A DNA stretch of 64,000 nucleotides from Trileptium ribeirensis (lineage: Eukaryota > Nematoda > Enoplea > Enoplida > Thoracostomopsidae). The notes under the pieces are model-generated. The model made no database searches and was not told the origin of the DNA. It was given only the letters and a program-made list of their open reading frames with translations. Where the stretch lies: the NCBI GenBank assembly GCA_030248225.1, contig JASANE010024794.1:1-64000 (forward strand), written 5' to 3'. This document shows positions 57,501 through 58,512 of this stretch, piece by piece (the stretch's first letter is position 1; the number at the start of each line of letters is the position of its first letter). The position numbers were made by a program, and so were the translations under genes.

Positions 57501-58427
57501 TTCTTCTGCTGGAATGAGATCTATGGTGTCCTGAAGGCAGCCGTAGAAATTGTTTTTTCTTGATGGATAGTCCAGATTGAGGGACATACAACGACAGTAC
57601 GTTCCAAATTGCACCTGGGATCGTTAGGTTTTGGCACGTGATTCTGTCGTTCACTCGTTTAATGTTCACTACATTCTCTACGTGGTGCTCCTTGACCATA
57701 AATCCAACACTGCCGTCTTTTTATTATATGTGCAATAGAATCTAATTCTAAACCTCTTGATTCTCACATTTTGTGGTCTCCAAATATTTTCTGCTATAGC
57801 GCTTCCCAAAAGCAGCGGATCCAAAAACGATTACCATCGGCACCGTAGAGACGGCTACAATCTTGATTTTGTGCAATTTGTGCCGTATTTGAGTTATTTC
57901 CAGTTAGTTGTACGTTAAAGGTGAAAATGACCTGTTCTGAATGCGACGAAGGCAGCTGTATTTGTGTGGTATCGTTCAATATCCGAATAACCACTGGGCT
58001 CATACTGGCAACAGCGATTAAAATTACTTTGTTCGCCACTTGTCCATTATCGGTTAGAGCTGTACCTTGAGTCATGGCCATTTTCAAAACTCCTAAGTAT
58101 ACAATTTCGTTCTCAAACAACGATGAGCGTCTTATATGACTAGTTGTATTTATGATAGTTAATGACCTACACTATGTGACACACATATAGTAGAAACTTC
58201 GTGCTTTCGGCAGTTTTTATCTGAGAAAACTTGAGTCAATACAGTACCGCTCGAATATAATAAACTTGTCAGTATAATCGTACCATAAAGCAAAACTGCG
58301 ACAAATTCCCCACAATAACTTACCGTATTTTTACAAATAGAACATTCAAAGAATCCCAATCTGCTTTCGGGAATGAGATTTGACGCTCGAATCACCATTC
58401 CGCTGACCGTAATAATTTGATCGATAT
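6387..58427 (-). CDS. MCM4: MCM4 gene, DNA replication licensing helicase subunit, 13 recognised exons, 5' incomplete
   Basis: MCM4 is one of the six subunits of the MCM2-7 ring, which unwinds DNA at replication forks in the nucleus. The exons, in transcript order, encode part of the N-terminal OB fold, a split CxxC/CxxC zinc finger, the AAA+ core (Walker [10 protein letters not shown], Walker [10 protein letters not shown], sensor 1 AAANP, arginine finger LLSRFDL, sensor 2 [11 protein letters not shown]) and the C-terminal winged helix. Exons are 58324-58427, 53882-54020, 50439-50523, 44331-44474, 40080-40165, 32899-33001, 28788-28964, 24775-24868, 22686-22840, 21860-21980, 10928-11058, 9688-9892 and 6387-6530. 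Split codons are completed correctly at each junction, with no in-frame stop. An in-frame exon of about 36 codons between 21860 and 11058 was not found, and the first third of the protein lies upstream. The assignment to MCM4 rather than another MCM rests on MCM4-type stretches such as [19 protein letters not shown] and [13 protein letters not shown]. Introns are 0.7-7 kb and full of transposons. Confidence 0.95.
6531..7779. other. MCM4 intron sequence, no gene recognised
   Basis: The 3.2 kb intron between the last two MCM4 exons starts here. This part shows only short open frames and no clear repeat boundaries. Confidence 0.5.
7780..9510. mobile_element. Possible TIR element with GGCTCGG-rich ends
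   Basis: Both ends of this stretch carry clustered AGCCGAGCC/GGCTCGGCT motifs (7815-7900 and 9365-9475) in roughly inverted arrangement, with AT-rich DNA between. No target duplication or transposase was found, so the boundaries are approximate. It lies within the last MCM4 intron. Confidence 0.3.
9688..9892 (-). CDS. MCM4: MCM4 exon: end of AAA+ domain and start of winged helix
   Basis: The exon reads (N)[19 protein letters not shown], a hallmark of MCM4. It then runs through a variable linker to [20 protein letters not shown], the first winged-helix helices. The acceptor is CATTTAG|T and the donor CAG|GTGAGG at a codon boundary. At 205 bp it is the longest exon recovered. Confidence 0.94.
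10721..10916. mobile_element. Mariner-like MITE beside an MCM4 splice donor (196 bp)
   Basis: The left end CAGTATCTGCCAGAAATGAC and right end CATTTCTAGCAGGAACTG form an imperfect inverted repeat, with TA on both sides (10719-10720 and 10917-10918). The right edge is 11 bp from the MCM4 exon ending at 10928. Related ends (CAGTAC-CGxCAxAAATGA) are seen at 42202-42350. Confidence 0.7.
10928..11058 (-). CDS. MCM4: MCM4 exon: sensor 2 ([17 protein letters not shown])
   Basis: The exon reads [20 protein letters not shown], then [14 protein letters not shown] and DIEEAF. R in YPRQLES is the sensor 2 arginine. The acceptor is TTTAG at a codon boundary and the donor TTCAA|GTACGA. The donor lies 11 bp from the end of a mariner-like MITE (10721-10916), which leaves only the first nine intron bases plus the TA duplication. 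Confidence 0.94.
11059..12159. other. MCM4 intron sequence, no gene recognised
   Basis: AT-rich intron sequence with only short open frames. The expected MCM4 exon between 11058 and 21860 could not be seen here. Confidence 0.4.
12160..12640. repeat. Dispersed repeat I, copy 1
   Basis: Blocks such as GCATAACTCAA, TTTGTGCCCTTTAGTTAG, CCCAAAATACA, AATGATAATATCT and CCACTCGAG are shared with 28140-28720, 31120-31880, 41625-41900, 46260-46565 and 47540-47725. Copies are diverged. A sub-unit of about 170-200 bases recurs within copies. Confidence 0.5.
12991..13143 (+). other. Short open frame of unknown nature
   Basis: An ATG-initiated frame of about 50 codons (start [20 protein letters not shown]) ends at TGA. 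It lies upstream of the PIF1-like remnant on the same strand, so it may be an upstream fragment of the same element. No domain was recognised. Confidence 0.2.
13457..14587 (+). mobile_element. hAT-type non-autonomous element A, copy 2 (1131 bp)
   Basis: Begins CAGGGAATAACCGGAACC and ends GGAATTCCGTTACTCTCTG. Flanks ATGTCGTT and ATGTTGAT agree at six of eight bases, an eroded 8-bp target duplication. It has the same orientation as the copy at 44563. It sits directly upstream of the surviving P-loop of the PIF1-like remnant. Confidence 0.82.
14655..16065 (+). pseudogene. PIF1-like DNA helicase remnant, probably from a Helitron
   Basis: The plus strand shows helicase motifs in order but in different frames. 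Near 14660 is a P-loop, RTAGTGK. Near 14745-14800 is [20 protein letters not shown], then FHIPI. Near 14885-14930 is a degenerate Walker B block ending [11 protein letters not shown]. At 14980-15025 is [14 protein letters not shown], the PIF1 GDFxQLxPV motif. Near 15190-15270 is [19 protein letters not shown]. Near 15510-15560 is [17 protein letters not shown]. Near 15755 is FVINESRG, matching the ITIHKSQG motif VI. PIF1 helicases unwind DNA, and this type is the helicase part of Helitrons. Several stops and frameshifts (for example after the P-loop and near 14930) make it non-functional. No Rep domain or Helitron termini were found. Confidence 0.7.
16066..17154. other. Diverged tandem-like repeats, no gene
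   Basis: Between about 16300 and 16900, related units of roughly 150 bases recur, with blocks such as CTAGATAAC(A/T)AAACTATCGT, CAATACATAATCAAACAA and AACCTATACAG. They look like a diverged tandem repeat. No protein was recognised. Confidence 0.45.
17155..17430. repeat. Dispersed repeat J, copy 2
   Basis: Carries CAACTAAACGACACATCTTC, then TTGCTATTGAACAAAAAATT and ATGAATGACAG. These are the inverted counterparts of blocks at 3410-3520. The overlapping open frames are shadows of the repeat. Confidence 0.45.
17431..20095. other. MCM4 intron sequence with MITE-like fragments
   Basis: No protein was recognised. Fragments of mariner-like ends occur near 18140 (CCAGAAATGACGGTC), 18852 (CAGTCGTTGCCAGAAATAAG) and 19084 (CAGTCGCGACCAAATATAAG). 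The last two bracket an ATCGAAATTT-rich stretch like the MITE at 5406. Confidence 0.4.
20340..20745 (-). pseudogene. Decayed coding remnant, probably from a transposon
   Basis: Read from 20745 down, one frame gives [19 protein letters not shown], then [14 protein letters not shown], a stop, [20 protein letters not shown], a further stop, and [20 protein letters not shown]. The amino-acid pattern is clearly protein-like and holds one frame through two stops. It recalls accessory or gag-like proteins of arthropod-type retroelements, but I cannot name the family. It lies inside an MCM4 intron. Confidence 0.4.
21442..21830. mobile_element. TIR MITE, CTGGGCTCTCC family, copy 1 (389 bp)
   Basis: Ends CTGGGCTCTCC and GGAGAGCCCAG are perfect inverts. 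The interior is rich in CCCCCTGG and GCCCCC blocks and shares long stretches with 26397-26766 (AAATTTTTTGTTTCCAATCG, then GTCCAAAGTA). No clean target duplication was identified. Its inner edge is 30 bp from the donor of the MCM4 exon ending at 21860. Confidence 0.75.
21860..21980 (-). CDS. MCM4: MCM4 exon: [13 protein letters not shown] segment
   Basis: The exon continues the arginine-finger motif with (R)[17 protein letters not shown], then [12 protein letters not shown] and an acidic end, DTVDEDEIV. The acceptor is TTTTAG|C and the donor GTG|GTAAGT at a codon boundary. The next exon expected in MCM4, the YIAYA...MRK helices, was not found between here and 11058. Confidence 0.94.
22686..22840 (-). 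CDS. MCM4: MCM4 exon: pre-sensor-1 hairpin, sensor 1 and arginine-finger region
   Basis: The exon reads [20 protein letters not shown], then [13 protein letters not shown] and [19 protein letters not shown] is the DNA-contacting pre-sensor-1 hairpin, AAANP carries sensor 1, and LLSR supplies the arginine finger, split as CG|C with the next exon. The acceptor is TTACAG and the donor CTCG|GTATGT. Confidence 0.95.
22841..24774. other. MCM4 intron sequence, no gene recognised
   Basis: AT-rich, with short open frames only. Stretches rich in TTCGAACA and TTCGAACAAATT resemble those near 22320-22460 and 25300-25460, suggesting an old dispersed repeat. Confidence 0.4.
24775..24868 (-). CDS. MCM4: MCM4 exon: Walker B (CCIDEFDKM)
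   Basis: The exon reads (T)[19 protein letters not shown], then [12 protein letters not shown]. It contains the Walker B acidic pair that coordinates Mg and activates water in ATP hydrolysis. The acceptor is TTGTAG|C and the donor ATG|GTAAGA. Length 94 bp fits the phases of both neighbours. Confidence 0.95.
24996..25294. mobile_element. Diverged copy of the CTGGGCTCTCC family
   Basis: Begins CTGGTCTCTCCAAATTAAGG and shares TTTTGTTTCCACTCGG, GCAGCCAAAAATGTCGCA and TTCAAACCCCCT(T/G)GCAAAAT with the intact copies. It includes the (TA)n run. The right edge is approximate. Confidence 0.55.
25112..25131. repeat. (TA)10 microsatellite
   Basis: Ten uninterrupted TA units inside the MITE copy. The tyrosine/isoleucine-rich open frames crossing it are artefacts of the repeat. 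Confidence 0.9.
25830..26390. repeat. Dispersed repeat H, 5'-truncated copy
   Basis: Shares CATGGGTCGCAGAG(T/C)AAAACT, GAAAATCCCCAA, GGAGCCTTAATCGAAAAACA and ACACAGACGGAATTTAAA with the fuller copies at 37687-38421 and 46566-47325. The left part of the element is missing. Confidence 0.6.
26397..26766. mobile_element. TIR MITE, CTGGGCTCTCC family, copy 2 (370 bp)
   Basis: Perfect ends CTGGGCTCTCC/GGAGAGCCCAG, flanked by TACG on both sides (26393-26396 and 26767-26770), a possible 4-bp target duplication. It inserted right at the end of a repeat H copy. Confidence 0.78.
27416..27937. mobile_element. TIR element E, CCGGGGTTATTTTAG ends (522 bp)
   Basis: Ends CCGGGGTTATTTTAG and CTAAAATAACCCCGG are perfect inverts over 15 bases, flanked by GACAT on both sides (27411-27415 and 27938-27942), a 5-bp duplication. 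Inside, GACCCCTTAAGGGGTCATGA and several further TGACCCC/GGGGTCA blocks recur. No transposase is present; the superfamily is unknown. Confidence 0.85.
28140..28720. repeat. Dispersed repeat I, copy 2
   Basis: Shares GGGACCCAAAATACACGAAA, ATGGTAATATTTCT, TTTGGCCC(C/A)ATTCTGTA and TCTCAACTA(T/C)T with 31120-31880. At least two sub-units lie in tandem. It ends close to the Walker A exon. Confidence 0.5.
28788..28964 (-). CDS. MCM4: MCM4 exon: Walker A (GDPGTSKSQ)
   Basis: The exon encodes [17 protein letters not shown], the ATP-binding P-loop, then [20 protein letters not shown] and [16 protein letters not shown], which includes the MCM helix-2 insert. The acceptor is TTTTAG|G and the donor CAGAC|GTAAGT. 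At 177 bp it is the second-longest exon recovered. All P-loop residues, including the lysine, are present. Confidence 0.95.
29380..30308 (-). pseudogene. LINE reverse transcriptase C-terminal remnant, split by a MITE
   Basis: Reading down from about 30300, one frame gives [20 protein letters not shown], the conserved YLGS block after the RT domain. It is interrupted exactly by the MITE at 29933-30234 and resumes as [20 protein letters not shown]. After frameshifts it reads [20 protein letters not shown] and LSWLGHVL-like sequence. This is the typical C-terminal region of CR1/RTE-like LINEs. Stops and frameshifts make it dead. Upstream it is cut off by a TIR element fragment at about 30309. 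Confidence 0.72.
29933..30234. mobile_element. TIR MITE, CTGGCCTGTCC family (302 bp)
   Basis: Ends CTGGCCTGTCCAAAGTGGGG and TGTGGACAGGCCAG are inverted repeats, and GCAAT is present on both sides (29928-29932 and 30235-30239). Removing the element and one GCAAT rejoins the LINE frame, which fixes the boundaries. Fragments occur at 30780-30954, 36875-37030 and 48457-48640, and a short relative at 41285-41457. Long C runs lie inside. Confidence 0.88.
30309..30779 (+). mobile_element. Right half of the 1.6 kb TIR element B
   Basis: Matches the right part of the elements at 51122 and 60722, from TTTGCATACCCCAATTTTGG to the terminal GGTTTCGTGAAATGACCC. It is diverged and lacks the left half. The open frame at 30357-30605 is the same non-coding sequence. 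Confidence 0.75.
30780..30954. mobile_element. Right-end fragment of the CTGGCCTGTCC family
   Basis: Follows the same order as 30060-30234 (AAATACATTC, ATATTTAG(C/T)ATTTTTAAGC, GAACATGGGG) and ends GTGGACAGGCCAG. Confidence 0.65.
31120..31880. repeat. Dispersed repeat I, copy 3
   Basis: The longest copy, starting near TGCATAACTCAAGATCGACT. Two internal units of about 175 bases align (compare 31440-31560 with 31610-31730: CCCAAAATACACGAAAATGG, CCACTCGAGCTA, GTAGAGCAATTCGTC). Confidence 0.55.
32204..32623. mobile_element. hAT-type MITE with perfect target duplication (420 bp)
   Basis: Ends CAGGGTTTTTTTGAGC and AAAAAAAACCCTG, flanked by GGTGAACC on both sides (32196-32203 and 32624-32631), a perfect 8-bp duplication. 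Inside, TTCTTAGAAATGCTCAA and variants recur three times, with several further TGCTCA. It lies in an MCM4 intron, 276 bases downstream of the exon at 32899-33001. Confidence 0.9.
32899..33001 (-). CDS. MCM4: MCM4 exon: start of AAA+ core ([13 protein letters not shown])
   Basis: The exon reads [15 protein letters not shown], then [18 protein letters not shown]. This is the conserved opening of the MCM ATPase core. It starts with CA after TTATAG, completing Ala, and ends TTCAG|GTAAGT, a consensus donor. Length 103 bp preserves the frame. It is followed downstream in the intron by a hAT-type MITE (32204-32623). Confidence 0.93.
33002..34050. other. MCM4 intron sequence, no gene recognised
   Basis: AT-rich DNA between the exon at 32899-33001 and the 3' end of the LINE; no recognised element. 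Confidence 0.45.
34055..36875 (-). mobile_element. 5'-truncated non-LTR retrotransposon (LINE) with RNase H
   Basis: The body comprises an intact ORF (34138-36759), about 85 bases of 3' sequence with a short TCTAATCTAATC stretch near 34060 that may be its tail, and some 110 bases of frame-disrupted sequence upstream. The expected endonuclease part is absent, and the element is cut off where a CTGGCCTGTCC-family fragment begins at about 36875. It is in the same orientation as MCM4, inside its 7.1 kb intron. Confidence 0.8.
34138..36759 (-). CDS. LINE ORF2-type reverse transcriptase with RNase H (873 aa)
   Basis: The enzyme copies LINE RNA into DNA at a nicked target. RT motifs are intact: FIPKPGK (about 162-167), [13 protein letters not shown] (212-224), motif [13 protein letters not shown] (242-253), motif [14 protein letters not shown] (302-314) and motif C YSDD (335-338), a variant of YADD. 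An RNase H domain follows with YTDGS (594-598), E634 in FQAEI, D660 in SDSQAAL, and [15 protein letters not shown] (698-712). A CxxC-H-C knuckle (CEYC...H...C, about 813-830) lies near the C-terminus. The first Met is probably internal: the frame continues 13 codons upstream to a stop, and the apurinic-like endonuclease domain is missing. An RT followed by RNase H points to the I/LOA/Jockey-related group; the clade is not resolved. A full 873-codon frame suggests a fairly recent insertion. Confidence 0.93.
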   Translation of the reverse strand: MIHEAKRMSWRRFCDKVNSTAENSRMQRILEMRPLVSLGRVLNIDGRVTADDYGTLMTMLFIHFPSSVPVLHTPPPSRIMETRRILKLSELMEISKLMTIERIKWAISSFQSFKSPGVDGVYPIMLRLSCECSVYLLQRIFKASLRLGYIPSQWRICNVIFIPKPGKRDYMDPKAFRPICLSSFLLKTMEKIIDNYIRDVILVKYPLHRNQHAYRCGTSTISALHATTSWIEGEMHKGKYVVAVFADVSGAFDSTMIEYILAGLSRFQLPEYIKNWLVNLLNSRIVLAKLGKTTASVRVTRGFPQGGVLSPLLWSLVVDDLLAYFDKSRVLSIAYSDDISLLCSATSLGVACRRMQNALNSMLHWSSRRGLSISSSKTNLMVITRKRSRAEYRDITLNGTTLRPCDSVKYLGLYLDSKMSWRYIEQASQKAIKLLFAIKGAVGVNWGLRPKSMSYLYTAVVLPSLTYGCAMWWHRSKLKTYLGKFLKVHSLACRMITGSLRSASLEGLEAIMGIRPIGLVIDQLAVESYYHLRTTGLWLAQCEGSGYYRLQRFARGICDTIVMPTDRILRFFSWNRKWCVRHEGTLSDGDLVCYTDGSLMDTDCGVRVGAGVVIDNTHRLHFALGSKAKIFQAEIVAICRCDEHLVEQGTRGRNIWIFSDSQAALKALDKPVVSSATVLECHKKLNRLGAENVLCLSWVKGHSGIRGNEIADSLAKKGALLNVSGPEPCVPVSSSIVKTSLVRSLFGQQARRWRGGINCRQTRIFFPEVNYRRSRFLWKLSKDRLRIAIHVLTGHNLLNAHLKVMKLRESSLCEYCRQEAETSEHFVFRCKKWGEVRERFLGGQQLAVTNGMTMCLSKLIGFCVATQRFDLGL
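36875..37030. mobile_element. Left-end fragment of the CTGGCCTGTCC family
   Basis: TCCACAGTGGGGGGCC, then CATGTTCGTGAGATTTTCCC, CTCGGCCGAAACCCCC and ATGTTCAACTA, in the same order as 29941-30080. The right half is missing. Confidence 0.65.
37687..38421. repeat. Dispersed repeat H, full-length-like copy (about 735 bp)
   Basis: Starts CTAGTAACTCTATCGAGATT and ends near CAATCTTCGCTACAGTCTG, collinear with the copy at 46566-47325. No protein is encoded; the short open frames are not conserved between copies. Confidence 0.65.
38422..39440. other. MCM4 intron sequence, no gene recognised
   Basis: Short open frames only; the 102-codon frame at 39042 has no recognisable domain. Confidence 0.4.
39445..39770. 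mobile_element. Decayed relative of the CTGGGCTCTCC family
   Basis: Follows the family order loosely: GAGAGGGCTCGCATTTTCG, GGCCCTG-TTGGTACCCC, TAAAAACAAG, TTTTGCCAGCGAACAGGGC. Edges are uncertain. Confidence 0.4.
40080..40165 (-). CDS. MCM4: MCM4 exon: linker helix ([15 protein letters not shown])
   Basis: This 86-bp exon reads (G)[13 protein letters not shown], then [15 protein letters not shown]. It matches the MCM4 segment that precedes APSI(Y/F)EH at the entrance to the AAA+ domain. The acceptor is TTTTAG|G and the donor TTAG|GTGTGT; the final G joins CA of the next exon as Ala. A decayed inverted copy of the 1.6 kb TIR element begins about 67 bp upstream. Confidence 0.9.
40233..41271 (-). 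mobile_element. Decayed inverted copy of TIR element B, right end missing
   Basis: In reverse complement it follows the elements at 51122 and 60722. It starts at the terminal GGTTTCGTGAAACGATCC (41254-41271 on plus), continues through GGTTGGTTTATGAGCATAAA (the complement of the family's CATTTTATGCTCACAAACCA) and GTCGGGGGAGGCTACATTTT, and stops at a CCTGTACTGAT block. The right third is absent. It lies about 67 bases upstream of an MCM4 acceptor. Confidence 0.75.
41285..41457. mobile_element. Short TIR MITE related to the CTGGCCTGTCC family (173 bp)
   Basis: Ends CTGGCTAGTCCAAAGT and AAGTTTGGACTAGCCAG are inverted repeats. The interior has GGGGGGGAGG and GCCCCCCCCGG runs. It is close in sequence to the ends of the 29933 element. 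No target duplication was seen. Confidence 0.7.
41625..41900. repeat. Dispersed repeat I, fragment
   Basis: Carries CGCTCATAACTCAACTTTGT, CAATAGCTTGTTCGAAGCTT, TTAGTTAGGAGCG and TCTCAAGATGTAA, in the order seen at 12165-12460. Confidence 0.45.
42202..42350. mobile_element. Small mariner-like MITE (149 bp)
   Basis: Left CAGTACGCGTCAGAAATGA and right TCATTTTTGGCGGGTACTG form an imperfect inverted repeat. TA follows the right end, but TG precedes the left end, so the target duplication is not clean. Confidence 0.55.
42351..44330. other. MCM4 intron sequence, no gene recognised
   Basis: No recognised protein. A short CACGG(A/G)GAACAAAATTTTGC block near 42880 looks like a repeat fragment. The 99-codon frame at 43787 has no known domain. 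Confidence 0.4.
44331..44474 (-). CDS. MCM4: MCM4 exon: end of N-terminal domain ([17 protein letters not shown])
   Basis: After a TTTCAG acceptor, the exon completes the Arg codon and reads [17 protein letters not shown], then [18 protein letters not shown]. These match the end of the MCM N-terminal domain and the start of the linker. The 5' splice site is inferred at GATGG|GTGCGT, because the frame runs into a stop ten bases later; the chosen site leaves phase 2, which the next exon completes as Gly. The open frame running on past 44331 in another phase is a shadow. A hAT-type MITE starts 89 bp upstream of the acceptor. Confidence 0.88.
44563..45665 (+). mobile_element. hAT-type non-autonomous element A, copy 3 (1103 bp)
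   Basis: Begins CAGGGAATAACCGGAACC and ends CCGGAATTCCAGTTACTCCCTG (last 20 bases at 45646-45665). Flanks ATATATAC and ATATATAT give an 8-bp duplication with one mismatch. Collinear with the copy at 13457. It starts 89 bases upstream of an MCM4 acceptor. Confidence 0.85.
46260..47725. repeat. Dispersed repeat I in tandem, interrupted by repeat H
   Basis: The segment 46375-46565 (GGGTT(C/A)AATGG, GGTCTCATTGTATACAGCAA, GTGACTCCTCAAATA) is repeated at 47540-47712 (GTGACTCCTTAAATA). In the second unit CTAAGCTGGTATA follows directly, while in the first it follows only after the 760-bp repeat H. A further related unit runs at 47900-48080 (TAGTCAGAAAATCT-type block, compare 47390). Confidence 0.6.
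46566..47325. mobile_element. Repeat H insertion with recognisable empty site (about 760 bp)
   Basis: Starts CTAGTAACTCTATCGAGATT and ends CACTACGTTCTGACAAG. The block CAGAACGTAGTGAAG near the left end (46586) occurs inverted as CTTCACTACGTTCTG at the right end, so it is a TIR-like element. Boundaries are inferred from the uninterrupted repeat unit at 47700-47730. Confidence 0.6.
48190..48455. repeat. Dispersed repeat J, copy 3
   Basis: Contains TTTTTGTCTGTCACTTTCAC, GGATGAGCGGATGTAGACAA and GTTCGATAGCAAAGGTGATG. Confidence 0.5.
48457..48640. mobile_element. Left-end fragment of the CTGGCCTGTCC family
   Basis: CTGACCTGTCCACAGTG, then ATGTTCGTGAGATTTCCCCC, CACTCGGCCGAAATGCCCC and ATGTTCAACTAATTCC, as in 29933-30080. 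Confidence 0.65.
48685..48900. repeat. Dispersed repeat K, copy 2
   Basis: CAGAATGTAGTCTTTCTTCA, TACAATGGTTTGGTTAT and CACGAATACTTCGTG match units at 5185-5300. Confidence 0.45.
48905..50245 (-). mobile_element. Candidate hAT-type element with GCCCCGG-rich ends
   Basis: The left side (48905-49015) starts CTAGGGATGTACCGGTGTTA and is packed with GCCCCGGCCCCGGGG palindromes; the right side (50190-50240) has CCCGAGCCGGCC and GTCCCGGGCTC. A transposase remnant lies between. The right terminus and a target duplication were not found, so the limits are approximate. Confidence 0.4.
49780..50044 (-). pseudogene. hAT-like transposase remnant
   Basis: From 50044 down, one frame reads [20 protein letters not shown], then MHVTLWSKL. 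The frame shifts to [20 protein letters not shown], then [13 protein letters not shown]. The (Y/F)DETTTxQ(I/V)KKxxDxHVxxWS block followed by a GDxLxxxLLxxV helix recalls RNase-H-fold transposases of the hAT type. A frameshift and loss of the rest make it inactive. It may belong to the same family as the C-terminal fragment at 2640-3010. Confidence 0.5.
50439..50523 (-). CDS. MCM4: MCM4 exon: [11 protein letters not shown] segment
   Basis: This 85-bp exon reads (E)[18 protein letters not shown], then [10 protein letters not shown]. It is part of the N-terminal OB fold just before the conserved V(N/T)VTGI strand. The acceptor is TTTTAG|AG and the donor CG|GTTAGT, leaving two bases of an Arg codon that the next exon completes. 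Confidence 0.92.
51122..52714 (+). mobile_element. TIR element B, copy 1 (1593 bp)
   Basis: Ends GGGTCATTTCACGAAACCAT and ATGGTTTCGTGAAATGACCC are perfect inverts over 20 bases. AATT is present on both sides (51118-51121, 52715-52718), a 4-bp target duplication. The interior carries seven TCGGGGG..CTACA motifs (near 51643, 51668, 51953, 51973, 52107, 52319 and, inverted, 52672) and no recognised protein. The open frames are nearly identical in copy 2 but look non-coding. The superfamily is not resolved; a 4-bp duplication and GGG start suit only a few, Sola-like being one possibility. Confidence 0.92.
52755..53075. repeat. Dispersed repeat J, copy 4
   Basis: Shares GAGGGCCCTAGGGGGAAGAT, TGCCTGTCGCTGTCACTCAT and TTTCAGTTGAACGCAAACAG with copies at 3370-3520 and 17190-17220. 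It lies directly beside element B. Confidence 0.45.
53090..53420. repeat. Dispersed repeat K, copy 3
   Basis: AATAGAATCTGTCTTCAGTA, GGGTTTACG, TTGGTTATCG and CACGAATA units in tandem, as at 4950-5400. It ends about 460 bases before an MCM4 exon. Confidence 0.45.
53882..54020 (-). CDS. MCM4: MCM4 exon: second CxxC of the zinc finger
   Basis: The exon begins at a codon boundary after ATTGCAG, with [23 protein letters not shown] is the second zinc-binding pair. It continues [18 protein letters not shown] and MLKLQEAP, all typical of MCM4. It ends CCAG|GTTTGC, giving one base that joins AG of the next exon as Glu. The donor GTTTGC is weaker than consensus, but phase and protein match both support it. 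Confidence 0.93.
54021..54935. other. MCM4 intron sequence, no gene recognised
   Basis: Intron upstream of the zinc-finger exon. The 79-codon frame at 54409 has no recognised domain and is probably not coding. Confidence 0.4.
54940..57740 (-). pseudogene. Degenerate RTE-like LINE (endonuclease, RT, zinc motif)
   Basis: Read from 57740 down in shifting frames. An endonuclease part has [24 protein letters not shown] (in place of GDFN-xHIG) and [11 protein letters not shown]. An RT part has [20 protein letters not shown] (motif A), [17 protein letters not shown] (motif B) and [10 protein letters not shown] (motif C, YADD lost to LPDD). A PHD-like [18 protein letters not shown]...HKKC motif follows around 55680-55745. 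The C-terminal block has [18 protein letters not shown] near 55290 and GRPKKRWDD-like sequence near 55110. This order is typical of RTE-type LINEs. Frameshifts at 55477, 56230-56270, 56480, 56690 and 57400 and the altered catalytic motif show it is dead. It lies in an MCM4 intron, same strand. Confidence 0.8.
58324..58427 (-). CDS. MCM4: MCM4 exon: OB-fold segment and first CxxC of the zinc finger
   Basis: The exon reads (D)[15 protein letters not shown], then [18 protein letters not shown]. This corresponds to the conserved MCM stretch entering the zinc finger, and CSIC supplies the first metal-binding pair. It starts after a TTGCAG acceptor with two bases (AT) completing a split Asp codon, and ends ACG|GTAAGT at a codon boundary. 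Length 104 bp fits phases 1 to 0. A hAT transposon ends 85 bp upstream of its acceptor. It is the most 5' exon recognised; the one before it was not found up to 64000. Confidence 0.93.
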
Positions 58428-58512
58428 CTGCAACAAATGGAGAAGTGAACACAGCAGGAAATTATGATGCATTCAGTGCACACACATTTTGTGTATATAT
58501 TTGTGCATGCCG

